Positions 1 through 7,014 of a stretch of 53,173 bases of DNA are shown here, one piece after another. This DNA is from RGIG9041 sp045541455. GTDB lineage: Bacteria > Bacillota > Clostridia > Oscillospirales > QAKW01. The stretch spans positions 1 through 53,173 of the forward strand of contig JAZQJA010000040.1 of assembly GCA_045541455.1 (NCBI GenBank), in the 5' to 3' direction. Both the position numbers and the translations under genes were made by a program. The notes beneath the pieces are model-generated. The model made no database searches, was not told where the DNA came from, and saw nothing but the letters and a program-made list of their open reading frames with translations. Numbering within the stretch: the first letter of the stretch is position 1; every line of letters starts with the position of its first letter.

Positions 1-1
1 G

Positions 2-496
2 GTGTCTTTTTGGCAAGAAAAATTGGAATTATACGAAATTGAAGATGTATCGGCTTATGACATTGTTAACACCGCATATAAAGGCTTTTTTGGCAAAAAT
101 CATTTTATAAAAATTAAAGACGGCATTTATATGGATATTCAATCGTCATTATTTAAAAAATTTTCATATAAAGACGGCTTTTACAAAATGATACCCGAAA
201 TTGAAAAGCAAGTAAATAAAGACCATTATTTTTATAAACTAATAACAGCTTCTGAAAATAAAGATGAAGAATATATAGAACAGTTATGGTATTCAGTATA
301 TAAACATCGTTATATTTTTGACAAAGTAATTCTTACAGACGGTGTTGAGGGACAAGTAAAACTTCATCTTTCTAAAATGTATTTTTTACCTTTTCCGGTT
401 GTAAAAAAATTCGGAAGAGAAAGTTGGATTAAAACCTGTGATTTATACTACTATGTGTTTTTTGTAAAAGAAAATTTATATGATATTGCTAAATAA
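2..496 (+). CDS. Hypothetical protein, probably 5'-truncated by the window edge
   Basis: The reading frame is open from the first bases and ends at TAA 494-496, just before a strong terminator. The GTG at position 2 has no visible ribosome binding site because the window starts there, so the gene probably begins outside. The 164 visible residues are rich in Tyr, Phe and Lys and look soluble, with no membrane segment or signal peptide. I do not recognise a family. Base composition is more AT-rich than that of the housekeeping genes to the right, which fits an accessory gene. It converges on the spoIVFB-like gene across a shared hairpin. Confidence 0.6.
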   Translation: MSFWQEKLELYEIEDVSAYDIVNTAYKGFFGKNHFIKIKDGIYMDIQSSLFKKFSYKDGFYKMIPEIEKQVNKDHYFYKLITASENKDEEYIEQLWYSVYKHRYIFDKVILTDGVEGQVKLHLSKMYFLPFPVVKKFGRESWIKTCDLYYYVFFVKENLYDIAK

Positions 497-512
497 AATA
501 GCGTTTAAACCT

Positions 513-548
513 AAAAAAGATGACCCGAAAAATCAGGTCATCTTTTTT
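513..548. terminator. Bidirectional intrinsic terminator
   Basis: Thirteen base-pair stem (AAAAAAGATGACC with GGTCATCTTTTTT) around a ten-base loop, with A runs on one side and T runs on the other. It sits between two convergent genes, and the stop codon of the minus-strand gene lies in the T tract. Confidence 0.85.
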
Positions 549-1119
549 ATAGTGTTTTAACTCCAATCAGCATTACTGCAAGATAAATACAAATTATAAC
601 AAGCGAGAGGTTAAACCCGCTTTTAATAAGTATTATAACAGATAATACCGCAAGGGGCAACAAGAATATTACCGAAACGGTTTTTGTAATTATACCTGCC
701 CGTTCGGTTTTTAAAGCCAGCGCGCAATAAAGGGCGCGCCCGCCGTCAAGCGGGTAAATGGGTAAAATGTTTACACAAAAAATTGCAAGGTTTGACACGG
801 CGCAAAACAATAACTCTTTGTTAAAGTTAAAATAGGTAAAACAAAAAAACACCGCACACAAAACGGCGTTTATAAACGGGCCTGCAAGCGCTGTTGCAAT
901 CTCTTTGGGATAACTTAAAAAAGTGGTTTCAAGGCGCATTCCCATACCGCGAAGTGAAAGGGTGTTAACTCCGCCGCCCATAATCTTTAGCGTTAAAAGG
1001 TGCGCCGATTCGTGAATAAGCGCAAACGCGGCGCCGTACAGCGCAAAAACGGTGCCGTCTATTAAAATAAAACTGCACAGCACCATAATAAAAAGCGGAG
1101 AAATGCTATATTTTTTCAT
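547..1119 (-). CDS. spoIVFB: SpoIVFB-like M50 intramembrane metalloprotease
   Basis: A 190-residue polytopic membrane protein of the site-2 protease family. The zinc motif HESAH is at residues 36-40, AGPFIN at 79-84, and the third ligand motif PLDGGR at 123-128, with Asp125. In Bacillus, SpoIVFB sits in the membrane around the forespore and cleaves pro-sigma-K in the mother cell. The size and the single core of hydrophobic segments suit this family. The start overlaps the end of the upstream LytM-domain gene by 14 nt, which reproduces the spoIVFA-spoIVFB operon order. The sporulation role is inferred from family and context. No pro-sigma-K gene is visible in this window. Confidence 0.85.
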   Translation of the reverse strand: MKKYSISPLFIMVLCSFILIDGTVFALYGAAFALIHESAHLLTLKIMGGGVNTLSLRGMGMRLETTFLSYPKEIATALAGPFINAVLCAVFFCFTYFNFNKELLFCAVSNLAIFCVNILPIYPLDGGRALYCALALKTERAGIITKTVSVIFLLPLAVLSVIILIKSGFNLSLVIICIYLAVMLIGVKTL

Positions 1120-1840
1120 AATAAGGCAAAGGGTTTACTTTCTGACCGTTAAGTCTTGTTTCAAAATGCAAATGCACACCGGTTGATTTACCGGTCGAGC
1201 CGATAACACCCAGCGTGTCACCCGTGCAAACGGTGTCACCCTCGCTTACATACAAAACCGAAAGGTGCCCGTAAAATGTTTCAAGCCCATTATCATGGCT
1301 TAAAAGCAGGCAGTTTCCGTAAATGTCGTTGTAGCCGGCTTGCTTTACGACACCGCTTTTATACGCGTAAATAAGGCTGCCCTCGCTCGCTGCAAGGTCA
1401 ATACCGCCGTGGCTGGCATTTTTCTTGTTTGTAACAGGGTCGGTGCGTGCACCAAAGTTTGACGTAACGGTTGCGTTTAAAACGGGGGGCGCACTTTCGC
1501 TTTTAAGGCTTACCGCCTCAAAACCGTTTGGCAGATAGTTAAACGAAAGGTTTTCGGCGCTTTTTAAAATCTCGCCCGACTCGCCCGACTGGTTTTCGGT
1601 TGCACCCTCATACAGCATATCGCTTACCGTTTCCAGCGTCTTTTTTGAAAAGTCAAGGTTTTTAATGTAATTTACGGCGCTGTCAATAATCTCGGGGTGC
1701 GATGTTTTTATGTAAAACACACCGCAGCCCATAAAAATAAGGATAATCAAAACCGTAACAAAAACCGAGCCTTTTTGTTTTTGCGAAACCTCTGCCGCTT
1801 GTCTTAGCGAACGAATGTCTTCTCTTGTGTATCTTTCCAT
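1106..1840 (-). CDS. Membrane-anchored M23 (LytM) domain protein, SpoIVFA-like
   Basis: Numbering from the upstream ATG at 1852, a single membrane segment lies at about residues 30-48, followed by a variable linker and a C-terminal M23/LytM domain (about 125-245). I chose the ATG at 1840 because GGAG lies seven bases before it. The ATG at 1852 has no such site. All classical M23 zinc and catalytic positions are present: H148 and D152 (HGGID), H196 (YGH) and the HLH pair 227/229. It overlaps the SpoIVFB-like gene by 14 nt, so it is probably the SpoIVFA equivalent that holds the protease at the forespore membrane. Bacillus SpoIVFA has a degenerate LytM domain, so an intact site is notable. A SpoIIQ-like or general endopeptidase role is the alternative. 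Confidence 0.8.
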   Translation of the reverse strand: MERYTREDIRSLRQAAEVSQKQKGSVFVTVLIILIFMGCGVFYIKTSHPEIIDSAVNYIKNLDFSKKTLETVSDMLYEGATENQSGESGEILKSAENLSFNYLPNGFEAVSLKSESAPPVLNATVTSNFGARTDPVTNKKNASHGGIDLAASEGSLIYAYKSGVVKQAGYNDIYGNCLLLSHDNGLETFYGHLSVLYVSEGDTVCTGDTLGVIGSTGKSTGVHLHFETRLNGQKVNPLPYYEKI

Positions 1841-1886
1841 TTTAATCTCCATTCTGCCGCTAAAGCGTCAGTACAAATAAAAATGA

Positions 1887-1916
1887 AATCTCCATAAGCG
1901 GCAAATGGAGATTTTT
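1887..1916. other. Hairpin in the leader of the spoIVFA-like gene
   Basis: AATCTCCAT and ATGGAGATT form a nine-pair stem with loop AAGCGGCAA, followed on the plus strand by TTTTT. It lies 46 bases upstream of the minus-strand gene start. Its arm repeats the sequence ATGGAGATT, which is also the ribosome-binding region of that gene (around 1840-1852). Confidence 0.5.
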
Positions 1917-1920
1917 GCAT

Positions 1921-1992
1921 GTGCCGCGGTTGCTGCTTTTTTGTGGCGAGCGGCACGCTATTTAAATTGAATAGCGTGATTTTTCACGCTAT
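1921..1992. repeat. Cluster of nested, competing inverted repeats
   Basis: Three copies of an eight-base arm form alternative hairpins: CACGCTAT at 1954-1961, ATAGCGTG at 1971-1978 and CACGCTAT at 1985-1992. The central copy can pair with either neighbour. An outer pair, GTGCCGC (1921-1927) with GCGGCAC (1950-1956), overlaps the first arm. The function is unknown. The position, between the ywlG terminator and the spoIVFA-like gene, allows a role in the leader of that operon or as a small RNA. Confidence 0.55.
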
Positions 1993-2025
1993 ACTCCTTT
2001 AAAAAACTGTATGCAAAGACACACA

Positions 2026-2058
2026 AAAAAATAACTTTCCTTTCGGAAAGTTATTTTT
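2026..2058 (-). terminator. Terminator of the mrp-ylmC-ywlG unit
   Basis: The hairpin AAAATAACTTTCC / GGAAAGTTATTTT with a four-base loop begins immediately beyond the ywlG stop codon. A T run follows on the minus strand. Confidence 0.85.
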
Positions 2059-2598
2059 CTATTTAATGTAATTTGCGCGCTCACCGCCGATATATTTGGG
2101 GCGTGTTGTAGCGCACACGACATTTGCACCGCCTATTTTTTTAACAGACGCGCGGAATGGCACCGCAACCGCCTTTAAATGCATGCCGATAAGGGTGTCG
2201 CCTATGTCAATGCCTGCATCTGCTTTTATATACTCAACGGCAACAGGGTTTTCAAGCACTTGCATTGCCGCTGTTGCAAGCGAGCCGCCTGCCTTTGCAA
2301 CGGGCACCACGTTTACAATTTCCAACCCGCGCGCTTTTGCGGCTTGCTTTTCCAGTATTACGGCGCGGTTTAGGTGCTCACAACACTGTGCAGCAACATA
2401 TACACCCATATCTGAGAGCACGCTGTGTGCCGCCTCAAATATCGCCTTGCCAATCTCAGGTGACGAGTGCTTGCCGATAACACCGCCCGCAACCTCACTG
2501 CTTGAACAACCGATGATTACAAGGTCGCCCGCCTCAAGTTTCGCCGCGGCTGCAAGTTCTTTAACAACAACAGTCGTCTTTTGTATAATCTCTGTCAT
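2059..2598 (-). CDS. ywlG: YwlG family protein (UPF0340, TIGR01440)
   Basis: A soluble protein of about 179 residues. It contains the conserved YwlG segments GCSSSEV, QCCEHLNRA, KAGGS, DAGIDIGDTLIGMHL and TRPKYIGG. The biochemical function of the family is not established. I placed the start at ATG 2598, which has GGAAGGAA about eight bases upstream and matches the usual N-terminus. An in-frame extension to 2697 is open but unlike the family. The start lies 38 nt inside the end of the ylmC-like gene, so the two are probably translationally coupled. It is the last gene before a strong terminator. Confidence 0.88.
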   Translation of the reverse strand: MTEIIQKTTVVVKELAAAAKLEAGDLVIIGCSSSEVAGGVIGKHSSPEIGKAIFEAAHSVLSDMGVYVAAQCCEHLNRAVILEKQAAKARGLEIVNVVPVAKAGGSLATAAMQVLENPVAVEYIKADAGIDIGDTLIGMHLKAVAVPFRASVKKIGGANVVCATTRPKYIGGERANYIK

Positions 2599-2851
2599 GA
2601 TTATCATTCCTTCCGTAACATCCGCAAACCCATATAACGTCTTCGCCAATCCGCTCAACATCGCACCAATGTACGCGCAGACAGTCTTTTGAGCCAAACA
2701 GCGAAAGAGAATTTTTAGAGGGCACTAAAAGGTCGCATACCTCGCCCTTTTTTGCGTCAAAGCGTATATCGCTTACATATCCGAGTTTTTTTCCGTTATC
2801 AATGCAGATGACTTCTTTTTTACAAAGTTGAGAAAAACAAAAATACCTCAA
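2561..2851 (-). CDS. ylmC: YlmC/YmxH-type PRC-barrel sporulation protein
   Basis: A 96-residue protein with the YlmC/YmxH pattern: N-terminal CKKEVI...DNGKKLGYVSD, a PRC-barrel body, and the closing IGEDVIWV. Members are small proteins linked to sporulation in Firmicutes, and their molecular role is unclear. The only reasonable start is TTG 2851, with a poor ribosome binding site. The Cys-rich tail after IGEDVIWV (CGCYGRND...CCC) is unusual, and it also contains the ribosome binding site and start of ywlG. It lies 26 nt downstream of mrp on the same strand. Confidence 0.75.
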   Translation of the reverse strand: MRYFCFSQLCKKEVICIDNGKKLGYVSDIRFDAKKGEVCDLLVPSKNSLSLFGSKDCLRVHWCDVERIGEDVIWVCGCYGRNDNHDRDYTKDDCCC

Positions 2852-2870
2852 GACGTATCACCGATACATC
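2852..2870 (-). other. Small hairpin between mrp and ylmC
   Basis: GATGTATC-GGT-GATACGTC forms an eight-pair stem (one G-T pair) directly before the TTG start. It has no T tract, so it is more likely a processing or translation-control element than a terminator. Confidence 0.3.
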
Positions 2871-2877
2871 TTATGCT

Positions 2878-3696
2878 TTATTTTTCAATAATATCCGCCG
2901 CGTGCTCTAAAAGGTCGCCCTCAAACAACTCAATAAGCCCTTTGTCGCAAAGTTTTGCAAGTTCGGGGTCTATCGGCATTTTTGCAAGCAGTTCAATATC
3001 AAACTTTTCAACAATTTTTTCAATGTTGCTTTCACCAAATACCTTTATTTCCTTGTTGCAGTCGGGGCACTTGAAGAAACTAAAGTTTTCAACAACACCA
3101 AGCACGGGAATGTTCATCATATTCGCCATCTTAACAGCCTTTGAAACAATCATCGAAACAAGGTCCTGCGGTGAGGTGACAACAACAATGCCATCAATCG
3201 GCAGGCTTTGGAACACGGTGAGCGGAACATCGCCCGTACCGGGCGGCATATCAACAAACATAAAATCAACATCGTTCCATATAACGTCTGTCCAAAACTG
3301 CTTTACAGCACCTGCAATAACAGGCCCGCGCCAAATAACAGGGTCGTCATCGTTTTTCAAAAGCAGGTTTACTGACATAGTTTTAATGCCGGTCGTTGTG
3401 CTGACAGGATAAATTCCGGTAGCGTCGCTGTCTGCCTTTTTGTGTATACCAAATAACTTTGGAATAGACGGACCTGTAATATCCGCGTCTAAAATCGCAG
3501 TGTTAAAACCGCGGCGCTGCATTGTAACTGCAAGCATAGCGGCAGTAAGGCTTTTGCCGACACCGCCCTTTCCTGACACAACGCCGATAACTTTTTTAAT
3601 ATTAGACAACTCGTGCGGCTTTTCAACAAGGCTTTCTTTTTGTCTTGAAGCGCAGTCTTCACCGCAGGTTGAACAGTTGTGTGTGCATTCTGACAT
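2878..3696 (-). CDS. mrp: Mrp/NBP35-type Fe-S cluster carrier ATPase
   Basis: A 272-residue ParA/MinD-type P-loop ATPase of the Mrp/ApbC/NBP35 family, which binds and hands over Fe-S clusters in the cytosol. The deviant Walker A GKGGVGKS is at residues 42-49, MPPGTGD at 150-156, and the cluster-binding C210-x-x-C213 near the C-terminus. An N-terminal cysteine group (C4, C8, C11, C15) resembles NBP35-type proteins. The N-terminal domain of unknown function seen in long Mrp forms is absent. A good promoter and the sequence AGGAG precede it. It probably leads an mrp-ylmC-ywlG transcript. Confidence 0.93.
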   Translation of the reverse strand: MSECTHNCSTCGEDCASRQKESLVEKPHELSNIKKVIGVVSGKGGVGKSLTAAMLAVTMQRRGFNTAILDADITGPSIPKLFGIHKKADSDATGIYPVSTTTGIKTMSVNLLLKNDDDPVIWRGPVIAGAVKQFWTDVIWNDVDFMFVDMPPGTGDVPLTVFQSLPIDGIVVVTSPQDLVSMIVSKAVKMANMMNIPVLGVVENFSFFKCPDCNKEIKVFGESNIEKIVEKFDIELLAKMPIDPELAKLCDKGLIELFEGDLLEHAADIIEK

Positions 3697-3721
3697 TTTT
3701 AAACATCTCCTTTGGCAAATA

Positions 3722-3750
3722 ATTATATCAAATACTATTTGTTATTTCAA
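3722..3750 (-). promoter_or_regulatory. Sigma-A promoter of mrp
   Basis: Minus strand: TTGAAA at 3750-3745, 17-base spacer, TATAAT at 3727-3722, about 26 bases before the start codon. Confidence 0.75.
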
Positions 3751-3758
3751 TAACCTTT

Positions 3759-4490
3759 TTATTTATTCACAGTTGCACAAAAAACTCTGTTTCCGTTCTT
3801 TTTGGCTTCGATATAAAACTCGTTGCCAGACAGCGCTTTGCGGTAAAAATAAAGTGTGTCACCCTCAAAACACTGCTCGTGATAATACATCTCAAAACTT
3901 TTAATTTCAAAACTTTCAAGCTCGCTTGTGCTAAAGCAGTCAAGCGCCGTTTTAATGTATGTCACGTTGTTTACATGCCCGTTTAAATCAAGGTCACTTA
4001 TGCGAATCTGCTTTGAATAAACAAGGTCGTCTTCACAAACCTCGGCGTTAAATAACGAATATCCGTTAACTACGCATTTGTCCTCAATGTATGTGTCAAT
4101 CGATATCGGTATGTTTTTCGAGCGTAAAGGCATGTTGGTTTTAGCATCTATTATGCACCAATCAGATATTGCGCGTGCCGACACACCTTTTTCGCCGTTT
4201 AGTAAAAAGCACCTGCCAAAACGCACGGCAGAAGGTTTTAGGGGCCAGGTTTCAACACAAATTTGCTCGGCATTTTGCGGGTAATAGTCAATTTCAAAAC
4301 GCACCCGCGAAATAATCCACTTTCCGCCGTGGTTTTGCATAACCGAATTAAATCCCACGCCCATTTGTTCTGTATGTAACGTCACCGCAAACTGAAAAAC
4401 GCTCATAATGTCAAACACGCTCATTTTACCGTTGTAACCTACCGTGTTTGCATTGGCAACTGAATTTAGTGTAAATTTATTTTCCGCCAT
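3759..4490 (-). CDS. Acyl-ACP thioesterase (FatA/FatB-like, double hotdog)
   Basis: A 243-residue soluble protein with two hotdog repeats. The family hydrolyses acyl-ACP to free fatty acid. The first repeat carries the region around GFNSVMQNHGGKWIISR and the second the signature SDLDLNGHVNNVTYI, whose Asn and His are the usual active-site residues. The pattern matches bacterial members of PF01643. It is 24 nt downstream of the secreted-protein gene on the same strand with no terminator between, so cotranscription is possible although no functional link is evident. No fatty-acid synthesis genes are nearby. Confidence 0.88.
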   Translation of the reverse strand: MAENKFTLNSVANANTVGYNGKMSVFDIMSVFQFAVTLHTEQMGVGFNSVMQNHGGKWIISRVRFEIDYYPQNAEQICVETWPLKPSAVRFGRCFLLNGEKGVSARAISDWCIIDAKTNMPLRSKNIPISIDTYIEDKCVVNGYSLFNAEVCEDDLVYSKQIRISDLDLNGHVNNVTYIKTALDCFSTSELESFEIKSFEMYYHEQCFEGDTLYFYRKALSGNEFYIEAKKNGNRVFCATVNK

Positions 4491-4514
4491 TTTTATAAGA
4501 TCTCTTTGTTTATA

Positions 4515-5330
4515 TTATTTGGTTTCTCTTTTAACTATTTTAGCATATTCATATTTGCCTTTTACAACTGCGTTATATTCTTCTTTTGTAATAACCCCGT
4601 TTTCGAAGTTTTTCTTTGCATTTTCAAGTTGCTTTTCACGGTTATAATTTTTATTTATTGGATTTTTGACATTATAACTTGCCATATCACTTTTAAAAGA
4701 GTCAAGAGTAATAACAGCATTATACGGTTTGGCTGTTAATGTATCTGCCGTCTTAACCGTTTCTTCAGTATATGTATTTACATTTTTTCCTCCGTATACC
4801 TTTTGTTTTAAAAGCGTTTTATCATTTGCTAAAAGTTTAAAGGCACCTTGATTTACCCCTACTACAAAATAGTGCTCATCCTCGGTGTTAAATATATATT
4901 CCGGTCCGGGATTATATAAAAACAACAAATATTCATCACCCTCACTAAAAACCGGACTATGTTCGTTTATCTCAACATTCTCTCCTACCGAGCCCCCGTC
5001 TGTTCTAACTGTTATTATATCTCCGACTGATGCATTTCCGCGTAAAACATTTTCTACAACAAAACCGTTGTTTGTAAAGTTTGCCGCATTTAAATTTGCA
5101 GTTTCAACCATAATGCAGTCTTTATTGCCATTAAATTTACCTGTTACCACTAAAGTCGAACTTTGCGCAATTTCATCCATCGTCAACTCAGCCAAAACAC
5201 CTGAAGTATACGTAACATCAGTCGAAGGTGTACCGTTATTTGTCATATTGTTCCACACAAGCGGTATGGCAACCACAATGCATATAGCAACCAATGTCGT
5301 TACAAATAAAATTATTACATTCTTTTTCAT
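4515..5330 (-). CDS. Secreted or membrane-anchored protein of unknown function with a SHOCT-like tail
   Basis: 271 residues. A hydrophobic segment at about 4-26 is a signal anchor without a lipobox. The extracellular body has the layout VENVLRG...GDIITVRTDGG...GDEYLLFLY...YFVVGVNQGAFKL. The C-terminal 35 residues (LENAKKNFENGVITKEEYNAV) resemble the short SHOCT oligomerisation motif. The body has the same order of motifs as the lipoprotein at 31854-32468, so the two are probably distant paralogues. A strong promoter and GGAGG lie upstream. The function is unknown. Confidence 0.75.
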   Translation of the reverse strand: MKKNVIILFVTTLVAICIVVAIPLVWNNMTNNGTPSTDVTYTSGVLAELTMDEIAQSSTLVVTGKFNGNKDCIMVETANLNAANFTNNGFVVENVLRGNASVGDIITVRTDGGSVGENVEINEHSPVFSEGDEYLLFLYNPGPEYIFNTEDEHYFVVGVNQGAFKLLANDKTLLKQKVYGGKNVNTYTEETVKTADTLTAKPYNAVITLDSFKSDMASYNVKNPINKNYNREKQLENAKKNFENGVITKEEYNAVVKGKYEYAKIVKRETK

Positions 5331-5474
5331 AGCGTCTATCCTCCTGTCAATATCAGTCGTACATCAAGTGAAGAAAATTCTTGTCGTGTTGATATAAGTT
5401 TCTGTTCGATTCTCCCGTACTAATAGTTGGTTTTATAACGGTAACCTCCTCAATTTATCGGGTCTCTTGTCTAT
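5331..5474 (-). other. Untranslated leader with an AGGAGG lacking a start codon
   Basis: The leader between promoter and gene is about 140 nt. On the minus strand it carries a perfect GAGGAGG (around 5447-5453) that is not followed at normal distance by ATG, GTG or TTG. The frame beginning GTT ATA AAA at that distance stays open for about 26 codons. The real ribosome binding site of the gene is a second GGAGG next to ATG 5330. Either a relic of a leader peptide or a non-canonical start is possible. Confidence 0.3.
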
Positions 5475-5503
5475 ATTATACCATAATAAATGACATTTGT
5501 AAA
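5475..5503 (-). promoter_or_regulatory. Sigma-A promoter of the secreted-protein gene
   Basis: Minus strand: TTTACA at 5503-5498, 17-base spacer with TGG just before the -10, and TATAAT at 5480-5475. Confidence 0.75.
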
Positions 5504-5572
5504 ATTGCTGTTAATTTGCACTTTTATAAAGAGTGTTATGTTCTAAAAGTGCTGTAAGTAAAACTTTAATTA

Positions 5573-5601
5573 TTGTAAATTATAAAATAATATATTATAA
5601 T
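5573..5601 (+). promoter_or_regulatory. Promoter of the trmK-tsaD operon
   Basis: TTGTAA at 5573-5578, 17 bases, TATAAT at 5596-5601. The start codon is 20 bases beyond the -10, so the leader is very short. Confidence 0.65.
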
Positions 5602-5621
5602 AGTAATTTGAGGTAATATAT

Positions 5622-6287
5622 ATGTTAGATAATCGACTAAAAATGATATATGATTTAATGCCGGGCGGTGTGCTGTGCGACATAGGTACCGACCACTGCA
5701 AACTCGCCTGCTTTGCGGTAGAATACGGCAAGTGCAACAGCGCAATCGCGACAGATTTACGGCGCGGACCGCTGGCGGCGGCAAAACGGCTTGTAACACA
5801 AAAAGGACTGTCTGATAAAGTAAAACTTGTTTTGTCAAACGGGTTTTTGGACATTGACAGTGCCGATTTTGAACGTGCCGACTGTTTTGTTATTGCGGGA
5901 ATGGGCGGTGAACTTATCGAAACCATACTTAAAGGCAGACATACTGAAAAACCGCTCATTTTACAGCCGATGAGTGCAGAGTGGGAACTGTCTTTGTTTT
6001 TACAGCAAAACGGCTACCGTATTGAAAAGCGCACCTTTGTCTGCGACGGCGACAAAATTTACACCGCGTTTTTGACACGCTTTGACGGTAAAGCGCGCAT
6101 AGCCCACCCGTTTTGTGCATGCGAAAAAAACGACGCGTTTTATAAATATATCGACAGAGAAATCAAAAAATGCCAAACGGCAATTGAAGGCCTTAACCGT
6201 TCGCAAAACCCTGATACAAAACGGCTTTTGGCAGCGCAAGATAAACTTGCAATTTTATTAAAGGAGAAAAACGATGAAAGTTTTTGA
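5622..6287 (+). CDS. trmK: tRNA (adenine(22)-N1)-methyltransferase TrmK
   Basis: 221 residues with a Rossmann-type SAM-binding domain. It has the TrmK motif I DIGTDHCKLA near residue 20 and IAGMGGELI near 91-99, followed by a helical C-terminal region. TrmK methylates A22 of tRNA in many Firmicutes. It is the first gene of the eight-gene operon. Its end overlaps the NIF3-like gene by 14 nt, and trmK-NIF3 is a widespread Firmicute pair. The ribosome binding site GAGG precedes the ATG. Confidence 0.93.
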   Translation: MLDNRLKMIYDLMPGGVLCDIGTDHCKLACFAVEYGKCNSAIATDLRRGPLAAAKRLVTQKGLSDKVKLVLSNGFLDIDSADFERADCFVIAGMGGELIETILKGRHTEKPLILQPMSAEWELSLFLQQNGYRIEKRTFVCDGDKIYTAFLTRFDGKARIAHPFCACEKNDAFYKYIDREIKKCQTAIEGLNRSQNPDTKRLLAAQDKLAILLKEKNDESF

Positions 6288-7011
6288 TGTATATTCGGCG
6301 CTAAACCGTATTGCGCCGTTTGACACAGCGTACGAGTGGGACAACTGCGGTCTTATTACGGGCAGTTTTGACGACAGCGTTACAGGCGTTTTGGTAACGC
6401 TTGACGCTGACTTTAAAGCGCTTGAAAACGCAATTAAAAACAACTGCTCGGTTGTTGTAAGCCACCACCCTGTAATATGGGACCCCTTAAAGTCGGTGAC
6501 CGATAAAGATACAGTGTATCACTATATAAAAAATAAAATCTCGGTAATATCGGCGCACACTTGCCTTGATGCGTGTGAGAGCGGCCCGTCTTACCTGCTT
6601 GCAAAAATTGCGGGTGTTGAAAACCCTGCCCCCTACACCGTCGACGGCTTGCCGATTGGCAGAACGGGTAGTGTAAATTTTGATGAAAACTTTGTTTCAA
6701 ACCTTGCGAGTGCGCTAAATACCCGTGCCGACAGCGTTATTTGTCGTCCCGTTAAAAATGTATGCGTAATTGCGGGTTCGGGCGGCAGCGAAATTAAAAA
6801 CATTTCACAGCACGAAATTGATACATTAATTACCGGCGAGTGTAAGCACGAACATTTTGTCTATGCCGAAAACTACGGGCTTAATATAATTGCGCTGGGT
6901 CACTTCGAAACTGAAAACATAGTTGTAAAACCGCTTGCAAAACAACTTGAAAAAATGCTTGATATACCTATTTTTACATCAAGCCGTACCCCGCTTGTAA
7001 ACAGAGGATAA
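6274..7011 (+). CDS. NIF3/DUF34 family dinuclear metal-binding protein
   Basis: 245 residues of the Nif3-like family, which forms hexamers with a dinuclear metal site. Visible ligand regions are the SHHPVIW histidine pair, SAHTCLDA, and the C-terminal GHFETE. It is the short form without the PII-like insert of the longer Bacillus YqfO. Function is unsettled; GTP cyclohydrolase-like and metal-insertase roles have been proposed for the family. AAAGGAG lies before the ATG, which is inside trmK. Confidence 0.92.
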   Translation: MKVFDVYSALNRIAPFDTAYEWDNCGLITGSFDDSVTGVLVTLDADFKALENAIKNNCSVVVSHHPVIWDPLKSVTDKDTVYHYIKNKISVISAHTCLDACESGPSYLLAKIAGVENPAPYTVDGLPIGRTGSVNFDENFVSNLASALNTRADSVICRPVKNVCVIAGSGGSEIKNISQHEIDTLITGECKHEHFVYAENYGLNIIALGHFETENIVVKPLAKQLEKMLDIPIFTSSRTPLVNRG

Positions 7012-7014
7012 TAA

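Noticed and set aside
2096..2692. 198-codon open frame on the plus strand opposite ywlG
   Set aside because: It is antisense to a well-conserved protein, has no ribosome binding site and its translation resembles no protein.
2828..3904. Long plus-strand open frames opposite mrp
   Set aside because: They are shadows of the mrp and thioesterase genes, which carry clear motifs on the minus strand.
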